DNA from: CAMAUF01 sp046152925
GTDB lineage: Bacteria; Chloroflexota; Dehalococcoidia; Tepidiformales; Tepidiformaceae
DNA: 49,179 bases
Direction of reading: 5' to 3'
NCBI GenBank assembly: GCA_046152925.1
Contig: JBJXFX010000014.1
Coordinates: forward strand, 1-49,179
Positions 7,026-14,960 of this stretch are shown here, piece after piece. The notes under the pieces were generated by a model. That model did no database searches and was not told the DNA's origin. It saw nothing but the letters and a program-made list of their open reading frames with translations. A program made the position numbers and the translations under genes. Numbering within the stretch: position 1 is the first letter of the stretch; each line of letters opens with the position of its first letter.

Positions 7026-7413
7026 CGCCTGGTTCTGGCTGGGGCTCGTGAATGCACGCGACGCGTGGTCGAGGGACGCACAGGCCGCCGCCGAACACGC
7101 TGCAGAGCGGAAGATCATCACAACCGCAGAGGTGCTGATCGAGGTCCTAAATGCGCTGTCGGGAATGGGCGAGTCGATGAGGTTGGCCGGAGCCCAGTTG
7201 GTGCGTGGCCTGATGCAGATGGACGAGACACAGGTCGAACCTGGATCGACCGAATCGTTCCCCGCTGGGCTGGCACTCTACGAGCAGCGGCGGGACAAGC
7301 AGTACAGCCTGGTGGATTGCATCTCCATGACAACGATGCGGCGGCTCGGGATCGACGAGGTCCTAACTGGCGACCACCACTTCGCGCAGGAAGGCTTCAG
7401 CCTCCTTCGGTAG
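7006..7413 (+). CDS. VapC-like PIN-domain toxin, locus 2
   Basis: VapC toxins are Mg-dependent ribonucleases that cut tRNA or other RNAs. This 135-residue protein shows the PIN layout: V-S-A-D-A-W-F-W-L at the N-terminus (Asp7), T-A-E-V-L-I-E-V-L-N-A-L (conserved Glu), Y-S-L-V-D-C-I-S-M-T-T-M (Asp) and L-T-G-D-H-H-F (last Asp). All acidic positions expected for catalysis are present. ATG 7006 overlaps the second half of the split antitoxin frame by 20 bases. It may be held in check by the antitoxin of locus 1, which is intact; this is inference. Confidence 0.8.
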   Translation: MPPVSADAWFWLGLVNARDAWSRDAQAAAEHAAERKIITTAEVLIEVLNALSGMGESMRLAGAQLVRGLMQMDETQVEPGSTESFPAGLALYEQRRDKQYSLVDCISMTTMRRLGIDEVLTGDHHFAQEGFSLLR

Positions 7414-7451
7414 CGCGCGTCCCCTGAAAACCTGCGGTATGATCCGCCGCC

Positions 7452-8426
7452 GTGCCAGACATCAAGCTCATGGGCGAAAACGAGGCCATCGAGCGCTTCG
7501 TCAACGACGGCGACAGCGTCTACACCGGATACACGTCAGTCGCCTTCGGCCTCTGCCGCGCCATCGCCCGCGCCAAGAAGAAGGACCTTGAGCTGATCGG
7601 CGGCTCGATCGGCATCCAAGGCACCATGCTCGTCATGGCGGGCTGCGCGAACCGGCTCCGCGCCGGCTACATCGCCTCCGCCCTCCGCCCCGGCGCCATC
7701 ACCCAGATGATGGAATCCGGCGAACTCAAGTACGAGGACTACAGCAACCAGGCAATCGCCCTGATGCTCATGGCTGGCGCGCTCGGCATCCCGTTCATCC
7801 CGACGAAGTCGTTCCTCGGCACCGACTACCTCGACCCGAAAAACGTCGACCATCCCGGCGCCTACCTCTTCGACCAAAAGTGGCGCGAGATGGAATCGCC
7901 GTTCGACGGCGAAAAGTTCGTCGCCCTGCCAGCACTCAAACCGGATGTCGCCGTGCTCCACGCGCAACGGGCCGACAAGTATGGGAATGTCCAGGCATGG
8001 GGCCACCAAGGCGATGCGAAATGGGCCTATTGGGCCGCGAAGAAGCCGATCGTCTCGGTCGAAGAGATCGTCGAGCCCGAGGTCATCCGCGCCGACCCCG
8101 GCCGCACCATCGTGCCAGGCTTCAAGGTCGCCGCCGTCGTCCATATGCCCTGGGGGGCCCATCCCAGCGGGCTCACGGGGTACTACGACTTCGACTACGG
8201 CTTCAACGGCAAGATGGGCCTCGGCCGGGTCACCCGGTCCCGAGAGGGCTACCAGGAGTGGGCCTCCGAATGGCTCGAGCCCTTCCCGGACCACGCCGCA
8301 CTCATGCGCCATTATGTGGAGCAGTACGGGCAGGAAACCTTAGACGCCGTCCGGGTCGACGCCGGCCCCGTCACGGCCGACGGGATCAGCTACGGCCACG
8401 GCCGCAACCTCCGCTTCCGGATGTGA
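7452..8426 (+). CDS. CoA-transferase, alpha subunit (glutaconate CoA-transferase-like)
   Basis: The 324-residue protein matches the alpha subunit of class I two-subunit CoA-transferases: N-terminal G-D-S-V-Y-T-G-Y-T-S-V-A-F, L-I-G-G-S-I-G-I-Q-G, P-F-I-P-T-K-S-F-L-G-T-D and C-terminal V-E-E-I-V-E-P-E-V-I. It moves CoA between carboxylic acids. The start is GTG 7452, about 38 bases after the toxin gene. The stop TGA at 8424-8426 overlaps the beta subunit start (TGATG). The family also contains ring-cleaving hydrolases (IpdAB-like), so transferase activity is likely but not certain. Neighbouring MaoC, SDR and dehydrogenase genes fit a CoA-ester pathway. Confidence 0.88.
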   Translation: MPDIKLMGENEAIERFVNDGDSVYTGYTSVAFGLCRAIARAKKKDLELIGGSIGIQGTMLVMAGCANRLRAGYIASALRPGAITQMMESGELKYEDYSNQAIALMLMAGALGIPFIPTKSFLGTDYLDPKNVDHPGAYLFDQKWREMESPFDGEKFVALPALKPDVAVLHAQRADKYGNVQAWGHQGDAKWAYWAAKKPIVSVEEIVEPEVIRADPGRTIVPGFKVAAVVHMPWGAHPSGLTGYYDFDYGFNGKMGLGRVTRSREGYQEWASEWLEPFPDHAALMRHYVEQYGQETLDAVRVDAGPVTADGISYGHGRNLRFRM

Positions 8427-9235
8427 TGATGAGCGACGACTACACCCTGGCCGAGATGATGTGCGTCGTGGGCGCACGCGAATTCCCGAAGTCCGGCGTC
8501 TGCCTGCTCGGTATGGGCTTGCCGGTGCTCGCCGGTGTCCTTGCAAAGCTGATGCACGCCCCTGATATCGCCGTCTGCACCGAAGTCGGCGCATTCGACT
8601 ACGCCCCACCCCTCGATGTCCCACGCGCGAGCATCGGGATCCACGACCTCATCCTCGCTGACGGCTCGGCGATGGTGACCGACATGGTCGACGCCCTCGG
8701 GACGCTCCTGATGGGCGGCAACGTCGATTTCGGCGTCCTTCAAGCGGCCCAGGTCGACAAGTTTGGCAACCTGAACACGCTCGTCATGGGCGACTACACG
8801 AATCCCGAGCGTCGCCTCGGCGGGACGGGCGGAAACACCGAAATCGCCTGCCTCGCCAAACAATTGATCACGATCATGCCGCAAGAGCGCCGCCGGTTCG
8901 TCGAACGCTGCGACTTCATCACGAGCCCGAGCTACATCGACGGGCCAGGCGCGCGGCGCCGGGCGGGCCTCGCCCCCCAAGGGGCGAACCGCGTGATCTC
9001 GACGATGGGCATCTACCGCTTCGACACCCCGGACGGCGGTGAGACTGGTTCGTGCGAGGCCATCCTCGAGGCCGTCTTCCCCGGCATGTCGCCGGACGTC
9101 GTCCAGATCGAGACTAGCTGGGACCTGCGCGTCGCGGACGACCTCCGCGAACTCGATCCCCCGACGCCCGAAGAGCTCGCCCTCCTCCGCCGCCTCGACC
9201 CGTACCGCTACTACCTCGTGCCGGGGCGGTATTAG
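8426..9235 (+). CDS. CoA-transferase, beta subunit (glutaconate CoA-transferase-like)
   Basis: The 269-residue protein pairs with the preceding alpha subunit. It contains G-M-G-L-P-V-L-A-G-V-L-A-K, then V-C-T-E-V-G-A-F-D-Y, where the Glu may be the CoA-carrying nucleophile of class I CoA-transferases. Further motifs are L-M-G-G-N-V-D-F-G-V-L-Q-A-A-Q-V-D and the late C-terminal helix. Starts at 8426 and 8429 are both in frame; the first gives a TGATG overlap with the alpha gene. The presence of a Glu at this place favours true transferase activity over the IpdB-like hydrolases. Its stop interlocks with that of the convergent hotdog gene at 9232. Confidence 0.88.
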   Translation: MMSDDYTLAEMMCVVGAREFPKSGVCLLGMGLPVLAGVLAKLMHAPDIAVCTEVGAFDYAPPLDVPRASIGIHDLILADGSAMVTDMVDALGTLLMGGNVDFGVLQAAQVDKFGNLNTLVMGDYTNPERRLGGTGGNTEIACLAKQLITIMPQERRRFVERCDFITSPSYIDGPGARRRAGLAPQGANRVISTMGIYRFDTPDGGETGSCEAILEAVFPGMSPDVVQIETSWDLRVADDLRELDPPTPEELALLRRLDPYRYYLVPGRY

Positions 9236-9657
9236 CGCAGCGGCAGCAGCGGCAGCATCACCGTCGCCGTCCCAGGCATGAGGACGGCGCCCGTGTCGTC
9301 CTCCTCCCAGACCTCGAGCGAGACCGTGCCATCGGCTTCGACTGCCGTCACCTTGCCCTTGAACGTCAGATCGCGCTCGGGGAATGCCCGGCCGCGGTTC
9401 TGCCAGTTCAGCGACAGCATCCGTCCCGCGGGCCCCGCCCAATCGGTCACGTATTGCGAGAGCCAAGCGCCCTGGAGCGGCCCGTGCACCAGCACGTCCG
9501 GGTGCCCTTCGACGGCAGCGTAGTCCTTGTCGTAGTGGATTCGGTGCGGGTTGTTGCTCGCCGCGCTATAGAGAAACAGCTGCGCCCGCGAAGCGTCCTT
9601 CACCATCGGCGGAAGCTCGTCGCCGGCCTGGACATCCTGGAGGTATCGCTGAACCAT
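9232..9657 (-). CDS. MaoC-like hotdog protein
   Basis: The 141-residue single-hotdog protein has S-N-N-P-H-R-I-H-Y-D-K-D-Y-A followed by V-L-V-H-G-P-L-Q-G-A-W, the helix and catalytic-loop region of MaoC-type dehydratases/hydratases. The usual Asp-x4-His pair is replaced by a N-P-x-R-I-H-Y-D arrangement also seen in mesaconyl-CoA and N-terminal FAS1-type dehydratases, so activity is plausible but substrate unknown. Start ATG 9657. Its TAA stop overlaps the TAG of the CoA-transferase beta gene by 4 bases on opposite strands. Confidence 0.8.
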   Translation of the reverse strand: MVQRYLQDVQAGDELPPMVKDASRAQLFLYSAASNNPHRIHYDKDYAAVEGHPDVLVHGPLQGAWLSQYVTDWAGPAGRMLSLNWQNRGRAFPERDLTFKGKVTAVEADGTVSLEVWEEDDTGAVLMPGTATVMLPLLPLR

Positions 9658-9683
9658 GGGCGGGATTCTACCCGCCCAACGCC

Positions 9684-10868
9684 CTAGCCGCGTCCCGCCG
9701 GCCCTCCTTCAAAGCGGGCGTCGAACGAGATCATCCCCCGGCAGATGGTCATCACGACCTGCAAGTCCGGGTCGAGCAGCACAAGGTCCGCATCGAACCC
9801 TTGCGCGATCGCTCCCTTGCGCCGCTCCACGCCAACCACCCGCGCCGGGTTCGTCGAGCAGAGCCGGAAAGCGGTGCCGAGGTCGAGGCCCAGCGTCGCG
9901 ACCACGTTCCGGAACTGTTCGTCCATCGTCGTGACACTGCCGACAATCGTCCCGTCGCCGCGGACCAGGGTGGCGCCGGAGACGTCCACAGCGCCGCCGC
10001 CGAACATCCCGCTGGCGGCGCGCGTCCCCGCCGGCGCGAGGTTGTCGGTCACCGTGACCATCCGGTTCGCCCCCAGCAGCTGAAACGCCATCCGCAGCAT
10101 CGGCGCGGAGACGTGGGCCAAGTCGCAGATCACCTCGCAGGTCACATCCCGATGCAGCATCGCGGCGATCGCCGGCCCGGCCTCGCGCTGGTGGATCGGC
10201 CGCATCGCGTTGAAGAGGTGGTTGACGTGCCGAATGCCGGCCGCGAATCCGGCCTGCGCCTGTTCGACGGTCGCGTCCGTGTGGCCCATCGCGGGGGCCG
10301 TGCCCGCGGCGGCCGCCGCGACGATCAGTTCAAGCGCTCCGGGGAGCTCCGGCGCGAGCGTCACCTGACGAATGTGTCCCGAGGCGGCCGCTTGATAGCC
10401 AGTGAACTCGGCCGGGTTGGCCTCGCGCAACATCGCGCCGGGAAAGGCGCCCCGGCGCATCGGGTTGATGAACGGCCCTTCGAGGTGGAACCCCAGCGGC
10501 TCGGCTCCGTCCGATCCGGCGCCAAGTGCGGGGACGAAGGCATCGAGCAGCGCGTGTGTCGCGCCGGCGTCGGCGCCGAGTGTCGACACGAGAAAGGCGG
10601 TGACGCCGTTTCGGGGCGCCCAGCCGGAGTACCCGCGGACTTCGGCCGAATCCGGTGTGAAAAAGTCATACCCACCGCCGCCATGCACGTGGATATCGAT
10701 GAACCCCGGCCCGACGGTCAGCCCGGCCGCCTCGATGACCAACGCGTCGCTCGCCGCCAGCCCGCGGCCGATCGCGACGATGCGGTCGCCCTCGATGAGG
10801 ATGTCGGCGCGCGCCGGCCCGCCAGGCTGGGCGAGCACGCCGCCACGGATGAGCAAGCGGGAAGCCAT
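9684..10868 (-). CDS. nagA: N-acetylglucosamine-6-phosphate deacetylase
   Basis: NagA removes acetate from GlcNAc-6-phosphate in amino-sugar recycling. The 394-residue protein is an amidohydrolase: H60-V-H62 in FIDIHVHGGGGYDFF, E130 in F-H-L-E-G-P-F-I, the H-T-D-A motif (M-G-H-T-D-A), H-L-F-N-A-M-R-P-I-H, and C-terminal T-V-T-D-N-L-A-P-A-G. The metal-binding pattern is H-x-H, unlike E. coli NagA, where the second His is replaced. Length fits the family. It runs 27 bases from the hotdog gene and is divergent from the small gene at 10918. Confidence 0.9.
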   Translation of the reverse strand: MASRLLIRGGVLAQPGGPARADILIEGDRIVAIGRGLAASDALVIEAAGLTVGPGFIDIHVHGGGGYDFFTPDSAEVRGYSGWAPRNGVTAFLVSTLGADAGATHALLDAFVPALGAGSDGAEPLGFHLEGPFINPMRRGAFPGAMLREANPAEFTGYQAAASGHIRQVTLAPELPGALELIVAAAAAGTAPAMGHTDATVEQAQAGFAAGIRHVNHLFNAMRPIHQREAGPAIAAMLHRDVTCEVICDLAHVSAPMLRMAFQLLGANRMVTVTDNLAPAGTRAASGMFGGGAVDVSGATLVRGDGTIVGSVTTMDEQFRNVVATLGLDLGTAFRLCSTNPARVVGVERRKGAIAQGFDADLVLLDPDLQVVMTICRGMISFDARFEGGPAGRG

Positions 10869-10917
10869 CGCTCGACTCTACAGCGCCCGGCGCGAGGGAC
10901 GCGAGCGGGTGCGTAAG

Positions 10918-11343
10918 ATGGCGCTCGTGAGCAATGTTGAGGCGGAGCTTGCGACGGTGACGGATGGCCTCGCCGCCTTTGGCCGGCTCCGTACCACGCT
11001 CTGGCCGGCGGTCCTGCAGCTGACTGCGCTCGCTCTCGCGGGCCTCCCGGCCGGCGCGCCCGAAGCCGCCCGCCTGGCGGCCCAACACGCCGCGACCGGC
11101 TTCAGGGAGGCCCTGGCCGCCACCAGGAGCGACCTCGACGCACTCGTCCGGCTGCGCGGCGCGACGGACGCACTCTGGTCCATGTTAGCCGCCATGCAGC
11201 CAGCCCAGGTCCGCGCGTTCGACCAGCTCTGCGCCGCGGAAGCAGCCATTCGCGCCGACATCTTGGCCTTCGAGGCAGGCATCCAGCGCGCCAAAGGGCT
11301 CGTCCGGCTTGTCGAAGAAGTGGTCGTTGTGCCCGGATTATGA
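10918..11343 (+). CDS. Hypothetical protein, Ala-rich helical
   Basis: The 141-residue product starts MALVSNVEAELATVTDGLAA and is rich in Ala, Leu and Arg, with predicted long amphipathic helices and no transmembrane segment or Cys. It lies divergent to nagA (gap 49 bases) and upstream of mgtE (gap 108 bases). No family recognised. Start ATG 10918 is the first in frame near the upstream gene; GTG 10927 is an alternative. The frame is open and has codon use like its neighbours, but a reading-frame artefact cannot be excluded. Confidence 0.5.
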   Translation: MALVSNVEAELATVTDGLAAFGRLRTTLWPAVLQLTALALAGLPAGAPEAARLAAQHAATGFREALAATRSDLDALVRLRGATDALWSMLAAMQPAQVRAFDQLCAAEAAIRADILAFEAGIQRAKGLVRLVEEVVVVPGL

Positions 11344-11370
11344 CAAGTTCGACAACGGTCAGGTTAACGT

Positions 11371-11399
11371 TTGACCCTTTACACCGCCGGGCGTACGGT
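11371..11399 (+). promoter_or_regulatory. Putative promoter of mgtE
   Basis: TTGACC (11371-11376) and TACGGT (11394-11399) are separated by 17 bases, resembling a housekeeping promoter 53 bases before the mgtE start. No Mg-sensing riboswitch is evident in the remaining 50 bases. Confidence 0.4.
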
Positions 11400-11451
11400 C
11401 GGCTTTGGCCCCTCGTGGGCAACGCTATGTGTACCAATTGGACATTGATCG

Positions 11452-12810
11452 ATGGCCGAAGAGGATGTCGTCCAGGGACTGACGGACGACGCTCGCGCCC
11501 TGGTGGAGAACCGGGAGTGGGCGAAGGCCATCGCGCTCCTCACAGCGCTTCATCCGGCTGACCTCGCCGACATCGTCCTCTCCCTCGACGATCAGGGACA
11601 GCGCGAGCTCCTCGACCAGCTCCCCACCGACATCGCCGCCCAAATCTTCGCCTTCGCCGAAGACGACGACGAACTCCGTGAACTGATCCGCGGCGTCGGC
11701 TTCGCAGACCTCCCGGCCGTCCTCGAAGAAGCCGAAGACGACGTCGCCGCCGACGTCATCCAGCAACTCGAACCCGAAGAACAGGCCGAGACGCTTCGCG
11801 CGCTCGACCGTGGCGAGGAAGTCGCCGAGCTCCTCCAGTACGAAGAGGAATCGGCCGGCGGCCTGATGACGCGCGGCTTCGTCGCCCTCCATGAAGGAGC
11901 AACCGTCCAGGACGCGATCGACTACCTGCGCCTGGTCCAGCCAGCGGCCGACCGGGCCTATTACGTCTACGTGCTCGACTATGACGACCGCCTACAGGGC
12001 GTCGTCAGCATTCGCGACCTGATTGTGTCCGCTCCCGGCACCCGTCTGGACGAAATCACGCAACGCGACTTCCACGCCGTGACCACCGGGACCGACCAGG
12101 AGGCAGCCGCCCGCATTCTCCAGCGCTACAACCTCTTGGCGCTGCCCGTCGTGGATGGAGAAGGCCGCCTTGAGGGCGTGATGGGCGCCGACGACCTCAT
12201 CGACGTCCTCGAAGAAGAGGCCACCGAGGACATGTACCGCATGGTCGGCCTCGTCGAAGAAGGCGAGAAGGTCTTCAGCCCGGTCCGCCAGAGCGTCCGC
12301 CGGCGCCTGCCCTGGATGATGATTAACCTGGCGACCGCCGCCCTCGCGAGCTTGGTCGTGAGCCTTTTCGACGCCACCCTGGCGAAAGCGACCGTCCTCG
12401 CCGCCTTCATGCCGATGGTCGCCGGGCAGGGCGGCAACGCCGGGACGCAGACCGCCACGATCGCCGTCCGGAGCATGGCCCTCGGCGACCTCTACGTCCG
12501 TGACATCTTCCGAGCCGCCCGCAAAGAGACGCTCGTCGGTATCGCGAACGGCATCGCCGTCGGCATCGCCGGTGGCCTGCTCAGCTACTTCTGGGAACAG
12601 AACGTCGCGCTTTCAATCGTCCTCGGGACCGCCCTGTTCCTCAACATCGTGGCGGCGACGCTTGGCGGCGTCCTCATCCCGCTCGGCCTGAAGTCGATGA
12701 AAGTCGACCCAGCCCTGGCGGCGAACATTTTCGTCACCACTGTGACGGACGTGATGGGCTTCTTGTTCTTCCTCGGGTTGGCCTCGCTCGCGATCGACCA
12801 AATCGCGTAA
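11452..12810 (+). CDS. mgtE: Mg2+ transporter MgtE
   Basis: MgtE is a homodimeric, Mg-gated channel in the inner membrane. The 452-residue protein has the N-terminal helical domain (A-L-L-T-A-L-H-P-A-D-L-A-D-I-V), two CBS domains at about 130-255 (S-A-G-G-L-M-T-R and L-A-L-P-V-V-D-G-E-G-R-L), a linker helix, and five membrane helices after about 280, including M-P-M-V-A-G-Q-G-G-N-A-G-T-Q, the pore signature. Length is typical. The start ATG 11452 has weak Shine-Dalgarno sequence. A promoter-like pair lies upstream. The downstream side ends without an obvious terminator; bases 12811-13031 contain only weak hairpins. Confidence 0.95.
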   Translation: MAEEDVVQGLTDDARALVENREWAKAIALLTALHPADLADIVLSLDDQGQRELLDQLPTDIAAQIFAFAEDDDELRELIRGVGFADLPAVLEEAEDDVAADVIQQLEPEEQAETLRALDRGEEVAELLQYEEESAGGLMTRGFVALHEGATVQDAIDYLRLVQPAADRAYYVYVLDYDDRLQGVVSIRDLIVSAPGTRLDEITQRDFHAVTTGTDQEAAARILQRYNLLALPVVDGEGRLEGVMGADDLIDVLEEEATEDMYRMVGLVEEGEKVFSPVRQSVRRRLPWMMINLATAALASLVVSLFDATLAKATVLAAFMPMVAGQGGNAGTQTATIAVRSMALGDLYVRDIFRAARKETLVGIANGIAVGIAGGLLSYFWEQNVALSIVLGTALFLNIVAATLGGVLIPLGLKSMKVDPALAANIFVTTVTDVMGFLFFLGLASLAIDQIA

Positions 12811-13031
12811 GGCCATGCGGGCGGGGGTCTCGTGTTCGCCGCCGGACAAACCATTGGCCCGTTCCTCGGCGATGTCGCGGCCATCGAAGATCTTTCGGCG
12901 CTCGCCGGTAAGGTCCTCAAGGCGACTTCGACCACATCCACAGACAACGAATGGCCCCGCGAGATCGCGAGGCCGGACGGCAAAACTTCAGCGAGGTCCG
13001 CGCCGTCTCTGGCCTCGCGCTGTGAAGAAAA

Positions 13032-13108
13032 TGGGGCGAGCGGAGGGATTTGAACCCTCGACCTTCTGGGCCACAACCAGACGCCCTAACCGCTAGGCCA
13101 CGCCCGCC
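13032..13108 (-). tRNA. tRNA-His (GTG anticodon)
   Basis: Read on the minus strand from 13108, the sequence folds as a tRNA. It has G(-1) paired to discriminator C73, a 7-bp acceptor stem with one G-U pair, an anticodon loop UUGUGGC with GUG at 13074-13072, and T-loop UUCAAAU. The extra 5' G opposite C73 is the identity signal of bacterial tRNA-His. CCA (13034-13032) is genome-encoded. Confidence 0.97.
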
Positions 13109-13190
13109 ATGTCGAACCCCTATCGTACCAGGCCCTTCGCCGTTCGGTCACGCTCCCGCCCCACTGAATTGCCGTCCAGAGTGAGACACG

Positions 13191-13217
13191 GTATCGTCGT
13201 CTGATACTGCATATCAG
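13191..13217 (+). promoter_or_regulatory. Candidate metal-repressor operator
   Basis: CTGATA and TATCAG form a perfect inverted repeat around CTGCA (13201-13217), 10 bases before the ABC binding-protein ATG. It overlaps a second repeat, GTATC and GATAC at 13191-13207. Such dyads before Zn/Mn uptake genes commonly bind Zur- or MntR-type repressors; the specific protein is not identified here. Confidence 0.5.
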
Positions 13218-13227
13218 GATCGCCGAA

Positions 13228-14175
13228 ATGCGCCGAACCGCGTCCATCTGGCTCCTTCTCCTTACGTCCCTCGTTGCGTCGTCCGTCGCCTTCGCTTGTG
13301 GCGGCGATGATGACGACGGCGACGCGGCCTCTGGCGAAGTCATCGCCACCATCGCCCCGCTCGGCGCGCTCGCCCAAGCCGTCGCTGGCGATACCCTCAC
13401 CGTCCGCGTCCTCGCAGGCGCCGGCTCCGACCCCCACGACTACGAAGTGACCGCCGACGACCGGAAGGCCGTCGGCAACGCCAAGGTCATCTTCGCCATC
13501 GGCGAGGGCATCGACGAGTTCCTCGACAAGGCGAAGCCGAACAAGGACCGCGTGACCACCGTGACCAACGGCCTCGAGCTTCGCGAAGGCGACGAAGCCG
13601 AAGAGCACGAAGGCGAAGAGGGAGGCGATGACCACGACCACGGTGAACACGACCCCCACGTCTGGCACGACATCGACCTCTGCAAGCAGATCGTCGACGT
13701 TATCGCCAAGAAGCTTGGCGAAATCGACGCCGCCAACGCCGCCACCTACCAGAAGAACGCCGCCGCCTACAAGCAGACGCTCGACGACACCGACAAGCAG
13801 ATCCGCGACCTGCTGAAGTCGATCCCGGAAGCCAACCGCAAGGTCGTGACCAATCACGACGCCTTCGGCTACTTCCTCGACCGCTATGGCCTGGTCTTCG
13901 TCGGGGCCGTCATCCCAGCCCAAACCACCGCCGCCGAGCCCTCGGCGAAAGACATCGCGGAGCTCGTCGACATCATCAAGCGCGAAAAGGTGAAGGCGAT
14001 CTTTGCTGAATCGTCCGTCGACCCCAAGATCGCTCAACAGATCGCGAAGGACACCAGTGTACGGATCGTCGATGATCTGTTCGGAGACTCCCTCGGCGAG
14101 CCGGGTTCGGGGGCCGAAACCCTCCACGGCATGCTCCTAGCAAACGCAAAAAAGTTCTCGGAGGCACTGAAATAG
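13228..14175 (+). CDS. Zn/Mn ABC transporter substrate-binding lipoprotein
   Basis: The 315-residue protein is a cluster-A-I (ZnuA/TroA-type) metal-binding lipoprotein. It has lipobox ending F-A-C (Cys24), then G-G-D-D-D-D. Metal-ligand positions are visible: His in G-S-D-P-H-D-Y-E, His in D-P-H-V-W-H-D, His in V-V-T-N-H-D-A-F-G-Y-F, and acidic residue in D-L-F-G-D-S-L-G. An acidic/His loop (E-E-H-E-G-E-E-G-G-D-D-H-D-H-G-E-H) just before D-P-H-V-W is typical of Zn-specific members. Start ATG 13228. The end overlaps the ATPase frame; A-AAA-AAG at 14148-14154 lies in its last codons. Confidence 0.92.
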   Translation: MRRTASIWLLLLTSLVASSVAFACGGDDDDGDAASGEVIATIAPLGALAQAVAGDTLTVRVLAGAGSDPHDYEVTADDRKAVGNAKVIFAIGEGIDEFLDKAKPNKDRVTTVTNGLELREGDEAEEHEGEEGGDDHDHGEHDPHVWHDIDLCKQIVDVIAKKLGEIDAANAATYQKNAAAYKQTLDDTDKQIRDLLKSIPEANRKVVTNHDAFGYFLDRYGLVFVGAVIPAQTTAAEPSAKDIAELVDIIKREKVKAIFAESSVDPKIAQQIAKDTSVRIVDDLFGDSLGEPGSGAETLHGMLLANAKKFSEALK

Positions 14176-14960
14176 CCGCACCTGCCGCTACCGAGGCCCG
14201 CCCGGCGCCGGAAGCCAGCCCCTCAGGCGGCGGCCGGCTCGTCTGCGAAGACCTCGCGGCCGGGTATCACAGCGGGTTTCAGCTTCGCGACGTCTCCCTC
14301 ACTGCAGGGCCGGGCGAAGTCGTCGGCCTCATCGGGCCCAACGGAAGTGGAAAGTCCACGCTCCTCAAAGCGATCGCCGGGGTGGTGCCGATCGTGCGCG
14401 GCAACGCCCTATTCGGCGGGCAGCCGTTGCGCGGGGCCACGAGCCAAGTCGCCTACGTACCTCAGCGCGAAGACGTCAAATGGGACTTCCCGGCGAGCGC
14501 GCTCGATGTCGTCCTCATGGGACGATTTCGCGCCGCCGGGTGGTTCCGCCGACCCGGGTTGTCCGACCGCCGCCACGCCGAAGACGCGCTGCGGGCAGTC
14601 GGCCTTGAAGGGATGGGCGGCCGCCACATCAGCGCCTTCTCAGGCGGCCAGCAGCAGCGGATCTTCTTCGCCCGCGCTATCGCTCAGGAGCCCCGTGTCC
14701 TCCTCCTCGACGAGCCCTTTTCCGGCGTCGACGCCGAAAACCGCGAGATCTGCCACCGCGTCATCCGCCGCTTCGCCGACGACGGCGTCGTCGTCCTGAT
14801 GGCGACGCACGACCTCGATGAGGTGCAGGCCACCTGCTCCTGCGTCTGCTGCCTCAACGGGCGGCTCATCGCGTTCGGCCCCACCGCGACGACCTTCACG
14901 GCGGCAAACCTCAAGGCCACCTTCGGAGGGCGCGTCGCCGTTTTCGAGGCCAGCCAGTGA
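14172..14960 (+). CDS. Zn/Mn ABC transporter ATP-binding protein, apparent AUA start
   Basis: The frame encodes a cluster-A ATPase: Walker A G-P-N-G-S-G-K-S-T-L-L-K, Q-loop Y-V-P-Q-R-E-D-V-K-W-D-F-P, signature F-S-G-G-Q-Q-Q-R, Walker B V-L-L-L-D-E-P-F, and H-loop M-A-T-H-D-L-D. No ATG, GTG or TTG occurs in frame between 14100 and Walker A. The first later candidate, GTG 14382, would delete Walker A. An ATA at 14172 overlaps the TAG of the binding-protein gene (ATAG) and has GGAGG seven bases upstream, so AUA initiation is likely. The alternative is -1 frameshifting at A-AAA-AAG. From 14172 the protein is 262 residues, with a 20-residue Ala/Pro-rich lead. The gene's end overlaps the permease by GTGA. 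Confidence 0.85.
   Translation: MAAPAATEARPAPEASPSGGGRLVCEDLAAGYHSGFQLRDVSLTAGPGEVVGLIGPNGSGKSTLLKAIAGVVPIVRGNALFGGQPLRGATSQVAYVPQREDVKWDFPASALDVVLMGRFRAAGWFRRPGLSDRRHAEDALRAVGLEGMGGRHISAFSGGQQQRIFFARAIAQEPRVLLLDEPFSGVDAENREICHRVIRRFADDGVVVLMATHDLDEVQATCSCVCCLNGRLIAFGPTATTFTAANLKATFGGRVAVFEASQ

Noticed and set aside
12966..13019. Imperfect hairpin downstream of tRNA-His
   Set aside because: A 9+6 bp interrupted stem without a T-tract; too weak to call a terminator.
12585..13076. Minus-strand frame crossing the tRNA-His gene
   Set aside because: Its start is tRNA sequence (R-S-R-V-Q-I-P-P type peptide), a known artefact.
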